Below are positions 46,801 through 57,360 of a DNA stretch of 64,000 bases, piece by piece. Positions within the stretch are counted from its first letter, which is position 1, and each line of letters starts with the position of its first letter. The notes under the pieces are model-generated. The model did no database searches and was not told the origin of the DNA. It saw nothing but the letters and a program-made list of their open reading frames with translations. The translations under genes and the position numbers were made by a program. Origin of the DNA: Streptomyces rubellomurinus (GTDB lineage Bacteria > Actinomycetota > Actinomycetes > Streptomycetales > Streptomycetaceae); contig NZ_JZKH01000032.1 of the NCBI RefSeq assembly GCF_000961885.1, forward strand, positions 20,023 through 84,022, in the 5' to 3' direction.

Positions 46801-49800
46801 ACGCAGCTGGTCCTCGGCGACGAGCCGCGCCTGGTCCAGGTGACCGTCGGCGCCGCCGATGCCGAGGGCCGCCGCGAGCTCGCCGTCTACTCGCGCGCCA
46901 CCGCCTCGACCACCGCCGCCGACACCGCCGACGACCGCCCGGAGGCGGTCTGCCACGCGCGCGGCCGGCTCGGCGGCGCGGCGGCGACGCCGGTGCCCTT
47001 CGACGCGCAGTGGCCGCCGGCGGACGCCGAGCCCGTGCCCGTCGACGACCTGTACGCGCGCCTCGCGGAGGCCGGGCTCGACCTCGGCCCGCTGTTCCAG
47101 GGCGTGCAGGCCCTCTGGCGCCGGGGCTCGGAGGTCTTCGCCGAGATCGCCCTGCCCGACGACATCGACGGCACCGGCTACGGGCTCCACCCCGGGCTGT
47201 TCGACGCGGCGCTCCAGGGCGGCCTGCTCGACGTCGAGCCGGGCGCCGCCCCGAACCTGCCGGTCTCCTGGGCGAACGTGTCCTTCGGGACGGCCACCGC
47301 GGCCCGCGCCCGGGTCCGGGTCGTCACGGCGGACTCGGTGCTGCGGGTGGACGCGGTGGACCTCGACGGCGAGCCGCTGCTGTCGGTCGGCCGGGTCGGC
47401 TACCGCCCGGCGCCCGGACTCGACGGCGCGCTGCGGTCCGGCGCGGACACCCTGTTCGAGCCGGTCTGGACGCCGGTGGACGCGCAACCGTCCGCCGCGG
47501 CGCGGATCGCCGTCCTGGGCGAACTGGACGCCCCCGGCGAGAAGTTCGCCGATCTCGGCGCCCTGAAGGCGGCGCTGGCCGCCGGCGCGCAGCCGCCCAC
47601 CCTGGTGCTGGCCCCGGTCCTGGCGGACGGCACCGAGGCCTCCGTCACCGGCGGGGTGCGGGAGCTGGCCGCGCGGACGATCGACACGCTGCGCGGCTGG
47701 CTGTCGAGCCCCCTGTCGGCCGACGCGCGACTGGTGCTGGTGACCCGCGGCGCGGTCGCGGCCGGCGGCGTGCTGCCCGACCCCGCGGCGGCGGCGGTCT
47801 GGGGCGCGGCCCGGGTCGCCCGGACGGAACACCCGGACACGGTGCTGCTCGTCGACCTCGACGAGCGGGGCCCGGCCGACTGGACCGTGCTCGGCGAGCT
47901 GGACGAGCCCGAACTGGCCGTCCGCGAGGGCGCGTTGCTCGCGCCCCGGCTCGCCCCCGCCGCCCCGGCCGAGGCCGCGGCGGTGCCCGACCCGGCCGGG
48001 ACGGTCCTGGTCGCGTGCGGCCCGGGCGGTGCCGGCCCGGCGGTCGCCCGCCGGCTGGCCGAGCGGTACGGCGCCGGGCGGCTGCTGCTGGCCACCTTCG
48101 GCGGCCCCGACGAGGCCGTCGACGCGCTGGTCGCCGACCTGGCCGGCGCGGGCGCCCGCGCGGTGGCCTGTGACACCGTCGACGACCTCGCCGACGCGCT
48201 GTCCGCCCTGGACGGCCCGCTGAGCGCGGTCGTCCACGCCCCCGGGGCCGTCGCGGACGGCACCCTGGAGACGCACGACGGCGAGCAGCTCGACCGGGCC
48301 GTCGACGCGCGGCTCGACACCGCGCTGCGGCTGCGCGAGCTGACCGCCGGGCACGGCCCGGCCGCGTTCGCGCTGGTCTGCTCCGAGGCCGGGCTCCTCG
48401 GCACCGCCGGGAAGCTCGCCACCGCCGCCGCCGACGCGGCCCTGGACGCCCTCGGCCACCGGTGGCGCGCCGAGGGCCTGCCGGTGACCGCGCTGGCCTG
48501 GGACGCCTCCCCGGACGCCGCCGAACCGACCGAGCCCGCACGGCAGTTGGTGGACCGTCTGGGCGCGGCCGCGCCCGCCCTGCTCACGCCGCTCCGGCTG
48601 GACCTCGCCGAGCTGCGGGCCCGCGCCCAGCAGGGCACGCTGGCCCCGCTGCTGCGCGGACTGGTCCGCACGCCCGCCCGCCGCGGCCGGGCCGGCGGCT
48701 CGCTGGCGCGCACGCTCGCCCAGACCCCCGAGGCGGACCGCGTGCGGGTCGTGCTCGACCTGGTGCGCGCGCAGGTCGCCGCCGTCCTCGGGCACGACAC
48801 CCACACCGCGATCGACCCCGAGCGCCCGTTCAAGGACGTCGGCCTCGACTCCATGGGCGCCGTCGAGCTGCGCAACCGGCTGACCCGGGTCACCGGCCTG
48901 CGGCTGTCGGCGACCATGGTCTTCGACCACCCGACCCCGGCGGCGATCGCCCGGCTGATCGTCGGCGAGCTCGCCGAGGCCTCCGACACCCCGCGCCCGG
49001 TGGTGCGCTCGCGCCGCGGCGCGGTCGACGAGCCGCTGGCGATCGTCGGGATGAGCTGCCGGTACCCCGGCGGGGTGAACTCGCCGGACGACCTGTGGCA
49101 GCTGGTGGCCGCCGGCGGGAACGGCATGGTCGGATTCCCGACCGACCGCGACTGGAACATCGACGAGCTGTACCACCCGGACCCCGAGCACCCCGGCACC
49201 ACGTACGCCCGGATCGGCGGGTTCGTGAAGGGCGCGGGCGACTTCGATGCCGGCTTCTTCGGCATCGGCCCGCACGAGGCCCGGGCCATGGACCCCCAGC
49301 AGCGCTGGCTGCTGGAGGGCGCGTGGGAGGCGTTCGAGAACGCCGGCATCGACCCGACCTCGCTGCGCGGCACCGACACCGGTGTGTACTGCGGTGCGGT
49401 CAACCCGGACTACGGCGTCGGCATGCCGCCGGAGCTGGAGCAGTTCCACATGACCGGCGTGATGTCGAGCGTGCTGTCCGGCCGGATCTCGTACACCCTC
49501 GGCCTGGAGGGCCCGGCGGTCACCGTCGACACGGCCTGCTCCGCGTCCCTGGTGGCGCTGCACCTGGCCATGCAGGCGCTGCGGGCGGGCGAGTGCTCGC
49601 TCGCCCTGGCCGGCGGCGTGACCGTGATGGCCACCCCGACCGCCCTGTCCGACACCGCGCGCATCCACGGCCTGTCCCCGGACGGCCTGTGCAAGGCGTT
49701 CTCGGCGACCGCGGACGGCACGTCCTTCTCGGACGGCATGGGCCTGCTCGTGCTGGAACGGCTCTCGGACGCCCGCCGCAACGGCCACCAGGTGCTGGCC

Positions 49801-52800
49801 GTGCTGCGCGGCAGCGCGATCAACCAGGACGGCGCCAGCAACGGCCTGACCGCGCCGAACGGCCCCTCCCAGGAGCGGGTGATCCGGGCGGCCCTGGCCG
49901 CCTCGGACCTGGAGCCGGCGCAGGTGGACGCGGTCGAGGCGCACGGCACCGGCACCTCGCTGGGCGACCCGATCGAGGCGCACGCGCTGCTGGCCACCTA
50001 CGGCCAGGACCGCACCCGGGGCCCGCTGTGGCTGGGCTCGCTCAAGTCGAACATCGGGCACTCCGGCCCCGCGGCCGGCGTCGGCGGCGTCATCAAGATG
50101 GTCCAGGCGCTGCGGCACGAGACGCTGCCGCGCACGCTGCACGTGACCGAGCCGTCCCCGCACATCGACTGGGAGGCCGGCGAGGTCGAACTGCTGCTCA
50201 CCGAGCGGCCCTGGAAGAGCGACGGCGAGCCGCGCCGGGCCGGCATCTCGGCCTTCGGTCTGAGCGGCACCAACGCCCACGTGATCCTGGAGGAGGCCCC
50301 GGCGCCGGATCCGGTCGCGCCGGTCACCGGCGAGCGGCCGCCCGCCGTCCCGGTGCTGCTCTCGGCCCGTACCCGGCCCGCGCTGCGGGCGCAGGCCGAG
50401 CGGCTGCACGCCGCGCTGCTCGCCGACCCGGGCCTCGACCCGGTCGACGTCGCCTTCTCGACGGCGACGACCCGCGCGGCCCTGCCGCGGCGGGCCGCGG
50501 TCGCGGCCCGGGACCGGGACGAACTGCTCGACGGGCTGGCGGCGCTGGCCGGCGACGGGGCGGCCGAGCACACCGTCGACGGCCGGGTGCTGGACGGCAA
50601 GACGGTGTTCGTCTTCCCCGGCCACGGCTCGCACTGGACCGGGATGGCGGTGCGGCTGCTGGACACCGCGCCGGTGTTCGCGGAGCAGATCGCGGCCTGC
50701 GCGAAGGCGCTCGAACCGCACGTGGACTGGAACCTGGAGGACGTGCTGCGCGGCGCGCCGGGCGCGCCGTCGCTGGAGGCGGTCGACGGGGCCGTCCCGT
50801 GGAACGTGCTGCAGCCGACGATGTTCTCGGTGATGGTCTCGCTGGCCGCGCTGTGGCGGGCCCACGGCGTGGAGCCGGACGTGATCGTCGGCCACTCGCA
50901 GGGCGAGGTCGCCGCCGCCTACACGGCCGGCGCGCTGTCCCTGGAGGACGCCGTCCTGATCGTGGTGATGCGCAACCGGCTCGCGAGCGAGCTGCTGCCG
51001 AACGACGAGGGGCTGCTCTGGATCGGCGCCTCGGACGCCGAGGTCGCCCGGCGGGTCGCCGCCCACGGCGGCCGGGCCGAGGTCGCCGTGGTGAACAGCC
51101 CGGTCTCCGTGGTGCTCGCCGGTGACGGCGACGTCCTGGAGCTGGTGCGGGCCGAGTGCGAGCGCGACGGCGTGCGGACCCGCGCGCTCGGCTCGGGCTT
51201 CGCCTCGCACACCACCGCGGTCGAGGCGATGGAGAGCGAGCTGGTGGCGTCCCTGGCGTCGGTGGCGCCCCGGGCGAGCCGGGTCCCGTTCTACTCCACG
51301 GCGGTCGACGGGTTCGTCGACACCACCGGCCTGGACGCGGCCTACTGGTACCGCAACGTCCGCAACCAGGTCGGCTTCGAGGCCGCGGTCTGCGCGCTGA
51401 TCGACGACGGCGCGACGCGCTTCGTGGAGGTCTCGCCGCACCCGGTGCTGTCGACCGCGATCGAGCAGACCGCCACCGCCCACGACGCCGAGGGCCGGGT
51501 CGCCACGGTGGCGACGATCGGCACGCTCCGGCGCGACGAGGGCGGCCTGGACCGCTTCGCGCTGTCGCTGGCCGAGGCGCACACGGCCGGCATCGAGGTG
51601 GACTGGGACGCCTTCTACGCCGGGACCGGCGCCACCCGGGTGCCGCTGCCGACCTACGCGTTCCAGCACAAGCGGTACTGGCTGGCGCCGGGCGTGTCCG
51701 GACCGGCGGCCCAGGGCGCGGCCCAGCCAGCCGAGCAGCACGACGAGGACGCGGACGACCGCGGCGGCGCGCTGGTGCGGCAGTTGGCCGCGGTGCCCGC
51801 GCAGGAGCGCGAGGCTCTGGCGCAGCGGGTGGTCCGGGCGCAGGTCGCGGCCGTTCTCGGGCACGAGTCCGGCGACGCGGTCGAGGTCGACCAGGGCTTC
51901 TGGGAGATGGGGTTCAACTCGGTCGGCGTGGTCCGGCTGTGCAACCGCCTGAACCGGGTGACCGGCGTGCAGGTGGCGTCGACCGTGGTCTTCGAGCACC
52001 CCGACGCCGTGGGCCTGGCCCGCTGGCTCGTCCGGCACCTGGCGGACGAGGTGGCGGCGGCCGAGGCCGACCCCCGGTCCGGAGAGTCCGGCGGGTCCGG
52101 CGGGTCGGGCGAGTCCGGCCGGCCGCCCGCACCGGCCGCACCGGCCGGTTCCGCCACCGGCGGGACCCCGGCCGTCCGTTCCGACCAGGAGGGCCGCGGC
52201 ACCTTCACCGCGCTGGTCCGCCACGCCCACGCCGGGGGCGAGCTCGGCCGGGCGATGAGCTGGCTGATGGAGGCCTCCCGGTTCCGCCCCGCCTTCACCT
52301 CGCCGCAGGAGCTGCCGCAGGGCAGCGGACGCGTGGTGCGGCTCGCCAAGGGCGATCCGGCGCAGCCGGCCGTCGTCTGCGTGCCGTCGTTCGCGGTCGG
52401 CTCGGGCCCGCACCTGTTCCTGGCGCTCGCCCAGGGCCTGCGCGGCCGGGACGTGTACTCCTGCTCGCTGCCCGGCTTCCGCGAGGACGAGCCGCTGCCC
52501 GGGGCCTGGGACACCGTCATCGGGATGCTCGCGGACGGGATCCGGCAGGCCGTCGGCGACGCCGAGGTGGTGCTCGTCGGGTACTCCATCGGCGGCGCCG
52601 TCGCGCACGCGCTGGCCGCCGAGCTCGAGCGCACCGGTCGGGCCGCGGCGGGCCTGGTGCTGCTCGACTCGCCGGACCCGAAGGCCGTCGTCGAGGACGG
52701 CGGCGCCGCGTTCGAGTCGAGCATGGACGCGCTGCTCAACGGCGGTCGCGACCTCGCCTTCGACGACTCCGGCTGGCTGGCGATGGGCGCCTACCTGCGC

Positions 52801-53022
52801 CTGCTGGCGGAGCGCGAGGACACCGGCATCGAGACCCCGCGGCTGTACGTGCGGGCCGGCGACACGCACTCCTGGCCCGCGTGGGACCTCGGCGGCGACC
52901 TGCTGCGGCTCGACGCCGGTCACTTCGACCTGATCAACGACCCGAAGTGCGCCCAGGCCGTCGAGATGTGGGTCCGGGGCGGATTCTCTGCCGACTCAGC
53001 TGTGTACGACAAGGAGAAGTGA
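43822..53022 (+). CDS. Modular type I PKS, two modules with terminal thioesterase (PKS2)
   Basis: A 3066-residue subunit with an N-terminal coiled-coil docking domain. Module 1: KS (C203), AT (S654, HAFH 752-755, malonyl type), DH (H958, D1128), KR and ACP (S1677). This KR is dead: the YxxxN motif reads TxxxD (T1534, D1538), the lysine position reads Arg, and the nucleotide loop reads CGPGGAG. Module 2: KS (C1906, CSASL), AT (S2359 in GHSQG, atypical FASH 2460-2463, GHGSH instead of GQGxQ), no reductive domains, ACP with GFNS (S2700), a Gly/Ser linker, then TE with S2922 in GYSIGG, D2949 and H3034. The TE releases the finished chain. The product end would be a 3,5-dioxo acyl group. Confidence 0.95.
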   Translation: MTAKTNELVDALRMSIKDNEQLRKENRQLRTRASEPLAIVGMSCRFGGGATTPELLWELLAQGRDALVPLPEDRGWQVDRLYHPDPDHPGTTYAKTGGFVDGVADFDADFFGIGPREALAMDPAARLILEGAWEAFEHAGIDPTSLRGTDTGVFCGAISSEYGATMPPELGGYRLGILTSVLAGRISYLLGLEGPAVTVDTACSSSLVALHQAAQALRAGECSMALVGGVTVLSSPTLLVEFSRQRGLAPDGRCKAYAEEADGTGFADGCGLIVLERLSDARRNGHTVLAVVRGSAVNQDGASNGLTAPSGPAQERVIRAALATSGLSPADVDAVEGHGTGTELGDPIEAHALLRTYGRERTDGPLWLGSIKSNIGHTSAAAGIAGVIKMVLAMRHETLPATLHADTPSSNVDWESGQVALLSRPRPWRPGDRPRRAGVSSFGVSGTNVHVILEEAPSASERSADAEAAPRPAGIVPVLLSGRTEAALRAQAGRLREHLVQRPELTPADIGLSMATTRALLERRAVVPAADRDGLAAALAALAAGEPGAAEGRAVAGKTAVLFTGQGSQRARMGFDLARAYPVFAAALDEVCAAADPLLGRSLRALLNAEPDSAEAALLNATEYTQVALFAVEVALYRLVESFGVRPDFLIGHSVGEIAAAHVAGVLSLADAAALVVARGRLMGALPGGGAMVAVQATEEEVLATLGGYQGRLEIAAVNGPRAVVVSGDADAAEEWLPGFADRKTSRLKVSHAFHSPRMEPMLAEFAAVARKLTFSKPKLAVVSNVTGERVTDELTDPMYWVKHVRRAVRFADGVRTLYRSGVRRFLELGPDAVLTAMAGQTLDGADDAVLLPALRARQDEAETFARFLGGARIAGVDVDWAAYYAGTGAARVDLPTYAFQRERFWLAPGTGSADAAAAGQVGVDHAVLTAAVPVADRDEWVFTGRVAAGTQPWIADHVVLGALVLPGTALVDLAVTAGTAIGCPVLEELEIGTQLVLGDEPRLVQVTVGAADAEGRRELAVYSRATASTTAADTADDRPEAVCHARGRLGGAAATPVPFDAQWPPADAEPVPVDDLYARLAEAGLDLGPLFQGVQALWRRGSEVFAEIALPDDIDGTGYGLHPGLFDAALQGGLLDVEPGAAPNLPVSWANVSFGTATAARARVRVVTADSVLRVDAVDLDGEPLLSVGRVGYRPAPGLDGALRSGADTLFEPVWTPVDAQPSAAARIAVLGELDAPGEKFADLGALKAALAAGAQPPTLVLAPVLADGTEASVTGGVRELAARTIDTLRGWLSSPLSADARLVLVTRGAVAAGGVLPDPAAAAVWGAARVARTEHPDTVLLVDLDERGPADWTVLGELDEPELAVREGALLAPRLAPAAPAEAAAVPDPAGTVLVACGPGGAGPAVARRLAERYGAGRLLLATFGGPDEAVDALVADLAGAGARAVACDTVDDLADALSALDGPLSAVVHAPGAVADGTLETHDGEQLDRAVDARLDTALRLRELTAGHGPAAFALVCSEAGLLGTAGKLATAAADAALDALGHRWRAEGLPVTALAWDASPDAAEPTEPARQLVDRLGAAAPALLTPLRLDLAELRARAQQGTLAPLLRGLVRTPARRGRAGGSLARTLAQTPEADRVRVVLDLVRAQVAAVLGHDTHTAIDPERPFKDVGLDSMGAVELRNRLTRVTGLRLSATMVFDHPTPAAIARLIVGELAEASDTPRPVVRSRRGAVDEPLAIVGMSCRYPGGVNSPDDLWQLVAAGGNGMVGFPTDRDWNIDELYHPDPEHPGTTYARIGGFVKGAGDFDAGFFGIGPHEARAMDPQQRWLLEGAWEAFENAGIDPTSLRGTDTGVYCGAVNPDYGVGMPPELEQFHMTGVMSSVLSGRISYTLGLEGPAVTVDTACSASLVALHLAMQALRAGECSLALAGGVTVMATPTALSDTARIHGLSPDGLCKAFSATADGTSFSDGMGLLVLERLSDARRNGHQVLAVLRGSAINQDGASNGLTAPNGPSQERVIRAALAASDLEPAQVDAVEAHGTGTSLGDPIEAHALLATYGQDRTRGPLWLGSLKSNIGHSGPAAGVGGVIKMVQALRHETLPRTLHVTEPSPHIDWEAGEVELLLTERPWKSDGEPRRAGISAFGLSGTNAHVILEEAPAPDPVAPVTGERPPAVPVLLSARTRPALRAQAERLHAALLADPGLDPVDVAFSTATTRAALPRRAAVAARDRDELLDGLAALAGDGAAEHTVDGRVLDGKTVFVFPGHGSHWTGMAVRLLDTAPVFAEQIAACAKALEPHVDWNLEDVLRGAPGAPSLEAVDGAVPWNVLQPTMFSVMVSLAALWRAHGVEPDVIVGHSQGEVAAAYTAGALSLEDAVLIVVMRNRLASELLPNDEGLLWIGASDAEVARRVAAHGGRAEVAVVNSPVSVVLAGDGDVLELVRAECERDGVRTRALGSGFASHTTAVEAMESELVASLASVAPRASRVPFYSTAVDGFVDTTGLDAAYWYRNVRNQVGFEAAVCALIDDGATRFVEVSPHPVLSTAIEQTATAHDAEGRVATVATIGTLRRDEGGLDRFALSLAEAHTAGIEVDWDAFYAGTGATRVPLPTYAFQHKRYWLAPGVSGPAAQGAAQPAEQHDEDADDRGGALVRQLAAVPAQEREALAQRVVRAQVAAVLGHESGDAVEVDQGFWEMGFNSVGVVRLCNRLNRVTGVQVASTVVFEHPDAVGLARWLVRHLADEVAAAEADPRSGESGGSGGSGESGRPPAPAAPAGSATGGTPAVRSDQEGRGTFTALVRHAHAGGELGRAMSWLMEASRFRPAFTSPQELPQGSGRVVRLAKGDPAQPAVVCVPSFAVGSGPHLFLALAQGLRGRDVYSCSLPGFREDEPLPGAWDTVIGMLADGIRQAVGDAEVVLVGYSIGGAVAHALAAELERTGRAAAGLVLLDSPDPKAVVEDGGAAFESSMDALLNGGRDLAFDDSGWLAMGAYLRLLAEREDTGIETPRLYVRAGDTHSWPAWDLGGDLLRLDAGHFDLINDPKCAQAVEMWVRGGFSADSAVYDKEK

Positions 53023-54455
53023 TGAACCCCGACGCGAACGACGTGGCGGCCGAGCACGGCGGCGGCCGCTGCCCGGTCGACCACACCGCGAAGCCGGCGG
53101 AGACGACGGTGATCCCGTCCTCGCAGGTGCCCGGGCCGAGCCTGGGCCAGCGCGAGCAGCTCGCCCAGTGGGCCCAGAACCGCACCGCGTTCCTGAACGA
53201 GTGCAAGCGGCTGTACGGCTCCAAGTTCAAGCTGGGCTTCGTGCCGGGCGTCGAGTTCTTCATCCTCACCGACCCGGACGAGGTGAAGGCCGTCTTCCAG
53301 GCGCCGCGCACCAGCCTGCACTGCGGCACCTCGAACGGCGCGCTGGAGAAGTTCTTCGGCCACACCGGGCTCGCCTTCCTCGACGAGGGCGAGCACCTGG
53401 CCCGCCGCAAGGCGCTCACCCGCAGCTTCAAGGGCGCCGCCTTCAACCGGATCACCGAAGCGGTGGAGCAGATCACGGTGGACGCGGTCGCGCAGTGGCC
53501 GCGCGACGAGGACGTCGACATGCACCCGCTGGTGCACCGCTGGGCGATGAACGTCATCCGCGAGGTCGTGTTCGGCCGAGTGGTCCCGAGCAACTGGCCC
53601 CAGCTGCTCGACGGGCTGATGGACCTGCTGGAGATCAACACCTACCCCACCGCGATGATCATGTTCGACCGGTGGTCGCCGGCGAAGAAGCGGCTGATGA
53701 AGCGGCGCCCCGGCACCGGCGTCAAGGACTTCTGGCGCAACCGCCCCCGGGTCGACGCGCTGATCGCCGAGGCGGTGGCCGAGCGCCTTGAGGTCGGCGA
53801 GCTCGGCAACGACATGCTGTCGGTCCTGCTCGGCATCACCCACGAGGACGGCACGACGCTGTCCGGCGTGGAGCTGCGCGACGAGATCATGACGATGTTC
53901 GTCGCCGGCACCGTGACGACCGTGTCCGCGGTCTGCTGGTCGATCGAGCACTTCTCCCGGGACCCGGAGCGGCTCGCCAAGCTGCGGGCCGAGATCGCCG
54001 AGGGGTCCTCGGAGTACCTCACCGCCGCCGCGCACGAGGTGCTGCGCAAGAACCCGCCGCTGCCGAACAACCTGGCCCGCCAGGTCATGGAGCCGATCGT
54101 GATCGGCAACGTGCGCTACGAGCCCGGCCAACTGCTGGTCCCCAGCGCCGAGTTGATGAACAACGACCCGGAGCGCTACCCCGAGCCGGACGAGTTCCGC
54201 CCGGAGCGGTTCCTCGGCGTGCAGCCGGGCCAGTACACCTGGATCCCGTTCGGCGGCGGGCACACCCGCTGCATGGGCGACCAGATCGCGATCCACGAGA
54301 TCAGGACCATGCTGCGCGAGCTGGTGACCAACGTCGACTTCGAGCGGGTCGAGGAGGACCCGGCGAAGGCGGTCCCGCGCGGCCCCGTCGTGGTGCCCCA
54401 GCGCGGTCCGCGGATGGTGCTGCGCCCCCGGACCGCGGTGGCGGCCGGGCACTGA
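53022..54455 (+). CDS. Cytochrome P450 (first of two)
   Basis: A 477-residue P450 whose ATG overlaps the PKS2 stop (TGATG), with AAGGAG inside PKS2. The heme cysteine is C417 in FGGGHTRCMGDQ and the ExxR motif reads EVLRKNP. The I-helix reads AGTVTT (295-300): the acid that normally precedes the conserved Thr is Val298. The longer N-terminus with RCPVDHTAKP resembles class I bacterial P450s of the CYP110-like type rather than the CYP107 type. It probably oxidises the released or carrier-bound polyketide. The missing acid could reflect an unusual reaction or substrate-assisted proton delivery. Confidence 0.93.
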   Translation: MNPDANDVAAEHGGGRCPVDHTAKPAETTVIPSSQVPGPSLGQREQLAQWAQNRTAFLNECKRLYGSKFKLGFVPGVEFFILTDPDEVKAVFQAPRTSLHCGTSNGALEKFFGHTGLAFLDEGEHLARRKALTRSFKGAAFNRITEAVEQITVDAVAQWPRDEDVDMHPLVHRWAMNVIREVVFGRVVPSNWPQLLDGLMDLLEINTYPTAMIMFDRWSPAKKRLMKRRPGTGVKDFWRNRPRVDALIAEAVAERLEVGELGNDMLSVLLGITHEDGTTLSGVELRDEIMTMFVAGTVTTVSAVCWSIEHFSRDPERLAKLRAEIAEGSSEYLTAAAHEVLRKNPPLPNNLARQVMEPIVIGNVRYEPGQLLVPSAELMNNDPERYPEPDEFRPERFLGVQPGQYTWIPFGGGHTRCMGDQIAIHEIRTMLRELVTNVDFERVEEDPAKAVPRGPVVVPQRGPRMVLRPRTAVAAGH

Positions 54456-54487
54456 CCGCGGATACCCACAGAACCGAGGAGATACCC

Positions 54488-55432
54488 TTGTCCGTCCCCT
54501 TCACGACCGGCGTGCACCAGCTCGCGCCGCAGACCTTCGCCTACCTGCAGGGCAGTTGTGCCACCGGCTTCGGCAACGCGGGCCTGGTGCACAGCGGCGA
54601 AGAGGCGCTGCTCGTCGACACCCTGTTCTCCGTCCCGCAGACCCGGGACATGCTGTCCGCCATCGCCCGGGCGGTGCCCACCGTCGACATCTGCTGGGTC
54701 GTCAACACCCACCACGACGGCGACCACTGGTGGGGCAACCAGCTCGTCGGCGACGCCATGATCGTGTCCTCCACGGCCGCCGCGCGGGCGATGCGCCACG
54801 CCGGCCCGGAGACCACCTCCCCGCTGCTGGCCCCCGACGCCGACCCCCGGCTGCGCAAGCACCTGGAGCCGTTCGACTTCTCCGGCATCACCCCGACCTA
54901 CCCGACGATCACCTTCAACGGCGAGCTCGAACTGACCGTGGGCCAGCGGGTCGTGCGACTGATCGAGGCCGGCCCGGCGCACACCGTCGGCGACGTCATC
55001 GTCCACGTCCCCGACACGAAGGTCGTGTACGCCGGCGACCTGCTCATGTTCGGCACCCACGGGGTCATCCACTCCGGGCCGATCGACAACTGCATCCGCG
55101 CCTGCGACACGATCATCGAGCTCGACCCCGAGTTCGTCGTCCCCGGCCACGGCCCGGTCGGCGGCAAGCAGGACGTCGTCCGGATCCGCGAGCAGCTGGA
55201 GCAGCTGAAGCTCCAGGCCACCGCCGCCCACCAGCAGGGCAAGTCCGCGCTGGAGGCCGCCCGCGAGTTCGACCTCACCGGGTTCGAGGGCCTGGAGAAC
55301 GCCGAGCGCCTGGTCCTCAACATCGGTGCCGTCTACCGCGAGCTCAACGGCGACGGCACGCCGGGACCGCTGGAGTGCCTGCACCACATGGTGGAGCTGG
55401 AGGAATCCCCGAAGGCCGAGGTGACGGCGTGA
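54488..55432 (+). CDS. Metallo-beta-lactamase-fold hydrolase
   Basis: A 314-residue enzyme starting with TTG behind GAGGAG. The metal site reads NTHHDGDHWWGN (H75, D77, D79, H80), then H165 in GPAHTVGD, D184 in YAGDLL and H221 in VPGHGP. The second ligand of the usual HxHxDH motif is Asp rather than His. Such enzymes in natural product clusters act as hydrolases, thioesterases or cyclases. The stop overlaps the start of the next gene (GTGA), so the two proteins are made together. Role in the pathway is not readable; ester or thioester hydrolysis, or an editing function, are candidates. Confidence 0.88.
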   Translation: MSVPFTTGVHQLAPQTFAYLQGSCATGFGNAGLVHSGEEALLVDTLFSVPQTRDMLSAIARAVPTVDICWVVNTHHDGDHWWGNQLVGDAMIVSSTAAARAMRHAGPETTSPLLAPDADPRLRKHLEPFDFSGITPTYPTITFNGELELTVGQRVVRLIEAGPAHTVGDVIVHVPDTKVVYAGDLLMFGTHGVIHSGPIDNCIRACDTIIELDPEFVVPGHGPVGGKQDVVRIREQLEQLKLQATAAHQQGKSALEAAREFDLTGFEGLENAERLVLNIGAVYRELNGDGTPGPLECLHHMVELEESPKAEVTA

Positions 55433-56028
55433 CGACCCGGAGCACCGCGCCCCGGATGGCGCTCGCCCCCGCCGAGCAGCTCCGTCCGCTGCTCGGCATG
55501 CCCGCCGAGGTCCAGACCGACCCGGACGGCCCGCTGGCGCACATGGTCGGCAATCCGGTGCCCAACGTCCTGGGCGTGATCGGCAACCACCCGGCGCTGC
55601 TGACCGGGATGAACCCGATGCTCTCCGCGCTCGGCCAGGGCAAGCTGCCGCTGCGCGACCGGGAGCTGATGGTGCTGCGGGTCGGCTACCTCCTGCAGTC
55701 CCGCTACGAGTGGGCCCACCACGTGGCCATCGGCTCCAAGGCCGGCATCTCCGAGGAGGAGATCGCCCGCGTCCCGGCCGGCCCGGACGCCGCCGGCTGG
55801 TCCGCGCACGACGCCGCCCTGCTGCGGGCGGTCGACGAGCTGCGCGGCCCGGACGCCGCACTGTCCGACCGGACGTGGCAGCAGCTGTCGTCCGCGTACG
55901 ACAACGAGCAGCTGCTGGAAGTGCTGGCGCTCATCGGCGCGTACTCGATGCTCGCCTACATCCTGAAGTCCTGCGACGTCCCGCTCGAGGACTGGTTCAC
56001 CGACCCCGCCGACCTCCCCAGACCCTGA
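55429..56028 (+). CDS. Carboxymuconolactone decarboxylase-like protein
   Basis: A 199-residue protein in the CMD/AhpD-like fold, starting at the GTG overlapping the upstream stop. The helical core LPLRDRELMVLRVGYLLQSRYEWAHH (key part RYEWAHHVAIG) is characteristic. Unlike AhpD it lacks the CxxC redox pair, so it should not be a peroxidase. CMD relatives decarboxylate or isomerise lactones and beta-keto acids, and some occur in antibiotic clusters with unknown roles. Its strict coupling to the metallo-hydrolase suggests consecutive steps. A hairpin follows 11 bases after the stop. Confidence 0.87.
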   Translation: MTTRSTAPRMALAPAEQLRPLLGMPAEVQTDPDGPLAHMVGNPVPNVLGVIGNHPALLTGMNPMLSALGQGKLPLRDRELMVLRVGYLLQSRYEWAHHVAIGSKAGISEEEIARVPAGPDAAGWSAHDAALLRAVDELRGPDAALSDRTWQQLSSAYDNEQLLEVLALIGAYSMLAYILKSCDVPLEDWFTDPADLPRP

Positions 56029-56039
56029 GACTCCGCCGA

Positions 56040-56067
56040 CCGGTTCCGTGCCCCCGCACGGAACCGG
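56040..56067 (+). terminator. Perfect hairpin inside the tailoring operon
   Basis: A 12-bp stem (56040-56051 with 56056-56067) with a CCCC loop, between the CMD-like gene and the second P450. It may attenuate read-through or stabilise the upstream message. Confidence 0.7.
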
Positions 56068-56135
56068 GGCGGTACGGCCGCCGCGCGCCGCACCGCACCG
56101 ATCAGTGGAAGTGATTCTCAGGGAGGGCAAGGAAG

Positions 56136-57350
56136 ATGACCCAGTTCGGGGGACCCGTGCGGGAAGAGACCATCGGAACCGACTTCTTCGACGATCCGCA
56201 CAAGTACTACCGTCGCTGGCGCGCCAAGGGCCCCGTCCTGCGGGTCCGTCGGCCCAACGGTCTGCCGCACTGGCTGATCATCGGCTACGACGAGGCCCGG
56301 ACCGCGCTCGCGGACCCTCGGATGCGCAAGAACGTCACCGATCTGTACGAGATCCTGCGCCGCGTCGCCCCGGACGGGCGCGGCGCCGGCGCCTCGGAAC
56401 TGCTCAACTCGCACATGCTGAACAGCGACGCGCCCGAGCACACCCGGCTGCGCAAGCTCGTCGGCCGGGAGTTCACCGGCCGACGGGTCGCCGCCCTGCG
56501 GCCGCGCATCGAGCACATCACCAAGGGCCTGCTCGACCAGCTGGAGGGCCGGGAGCAGGTCGACCTGATCGAGGCGCTGGCGGCGCCGCTGCCGGTCGTG
56601 GTGATCTGCGAGCTGCTCGGCGTGCCGTTCGACGACCGGGAGAAGTTCCAGGAGTGGTCCAGGATCCTGCTGGACGCCGACCCGGACCTCGACATGGCCG
56701 CCGTCTCGCAGCAGATGACCGACTACCTGACCGCGCTGCTGGAGGCCAAGCGGGCCGCCCCCGGTGACGACCTGCTGTCCGGGCTGATCGCCGACAGCGA
56801 GGACGGCGACCGGCTCAGCACGGACGAGCTGATCGGGATGGCCTTCCTGCTGCTGGTCGCCGGGCACGAGACGTCGCTGCACCTGATCGCCAACGGCGTC
56901 TACATGATGCTGCGGGACCGCGAGGCGATGGACGCGCTGCGGGCCCACCCGGACCGGATCCCCGCCGCGACCGAGGAGGTGCTGCGCCGCTTCGGGCCGG
57001 TCGGCTGGGCGACGATGCGGTACACCAGCGAGGCCGTGAGCCTCGGCGGCGTCACCATCCCGGCCGGCGAGCTGGTGTGCGTCTCGCTCGACGCCGCCAA
57101 CCACGACCCCGAGTACAACGAGGACCCGCCCCGGCTGCACGAGGTGGACGAGAGCCCCAAGCACCTGGCCTTCGGGCACGGCATCCACTTCTGCCTCGGC
57201 GCCCCGCTGGGCCGACTGGAGGCGAACGTCGCGTTCACCCAGCTGCTGCAGCGGTTCGGTGACCTGCGACTGGCCGATCCCGACTACTTCCCGGATTGGC
57301 GGATCGGCTTCATGCGCGGTTTCGGCTCCCTGCCGGTGCGCCTGAAGTGA
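56136..57350 (+). CDS. Cytochrome P450, CYP107-like (second of two)
   Basis: A 404-residue P450 with GGGAGGG eight bases before the ATG. All hallmarks are regular: LVAGHETSLHL in the I-helix, EEVLRRFGP for ExxR, and the heme loop FGHGIHFCLGAPLGRLEA with C353. This is the architecture of macrolide and polyketide hydroxylases and epoxidases. It is set between the hairpin at 56040 and the methyltransferase gene. With the first P450 it provides two oxidations for tailoring, for instance hydroxylation or oxidation of a methyl branch. Regiochemistry cannot be predicted. Confidence 0.95.
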   Translation: MTQFGGPVREETIGTDFFDDPHKYYRRWRAKGPVLRVRRPNGLPHWLIIGYDEARTALADPRMRKNVTDLYEILRRVAPDGRGAGASELLNSHMLNSDAPEHTRLRKLVGREFTGRRVAALRPRIEHITKGLLDQLEGREQVDLIEALAAPLPVVVICELLGVPFDDREKFQEWSRILLDADPDLDMAAVSQQMTDYLTALLEAKRAAPGDDLLSGLIADSEDGDRLSTDELIGMAFLLLVAGHETSLHLIANGVYMMLRDREAMDALRAHPDRIPAATEEVLRRFGPVGWATMRYTSEAVSLGGVTIPAGELVCVSLDAANHDPEYNEDPPRLHEVDESPKHLAFGHGIHFCLGAPLGRLEANVAFTQLLQRFGDLRLADPDYFPDWRIGFMRGFGSLPVRLK

Positions 57351-57360
57351 GCGCGAGAGA

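Noticed and set aside
38398..52923. A 4841-codon open frame on the minus strand opposite the PKS genes
   Set aside because: Its translation is Arg/Gly/Val/Ala-rich low-complexity sequence with no domains. It is a by-product of high GC at third positions in PKS1 and PKS2, which carry all catalytic motifs on the + strand.
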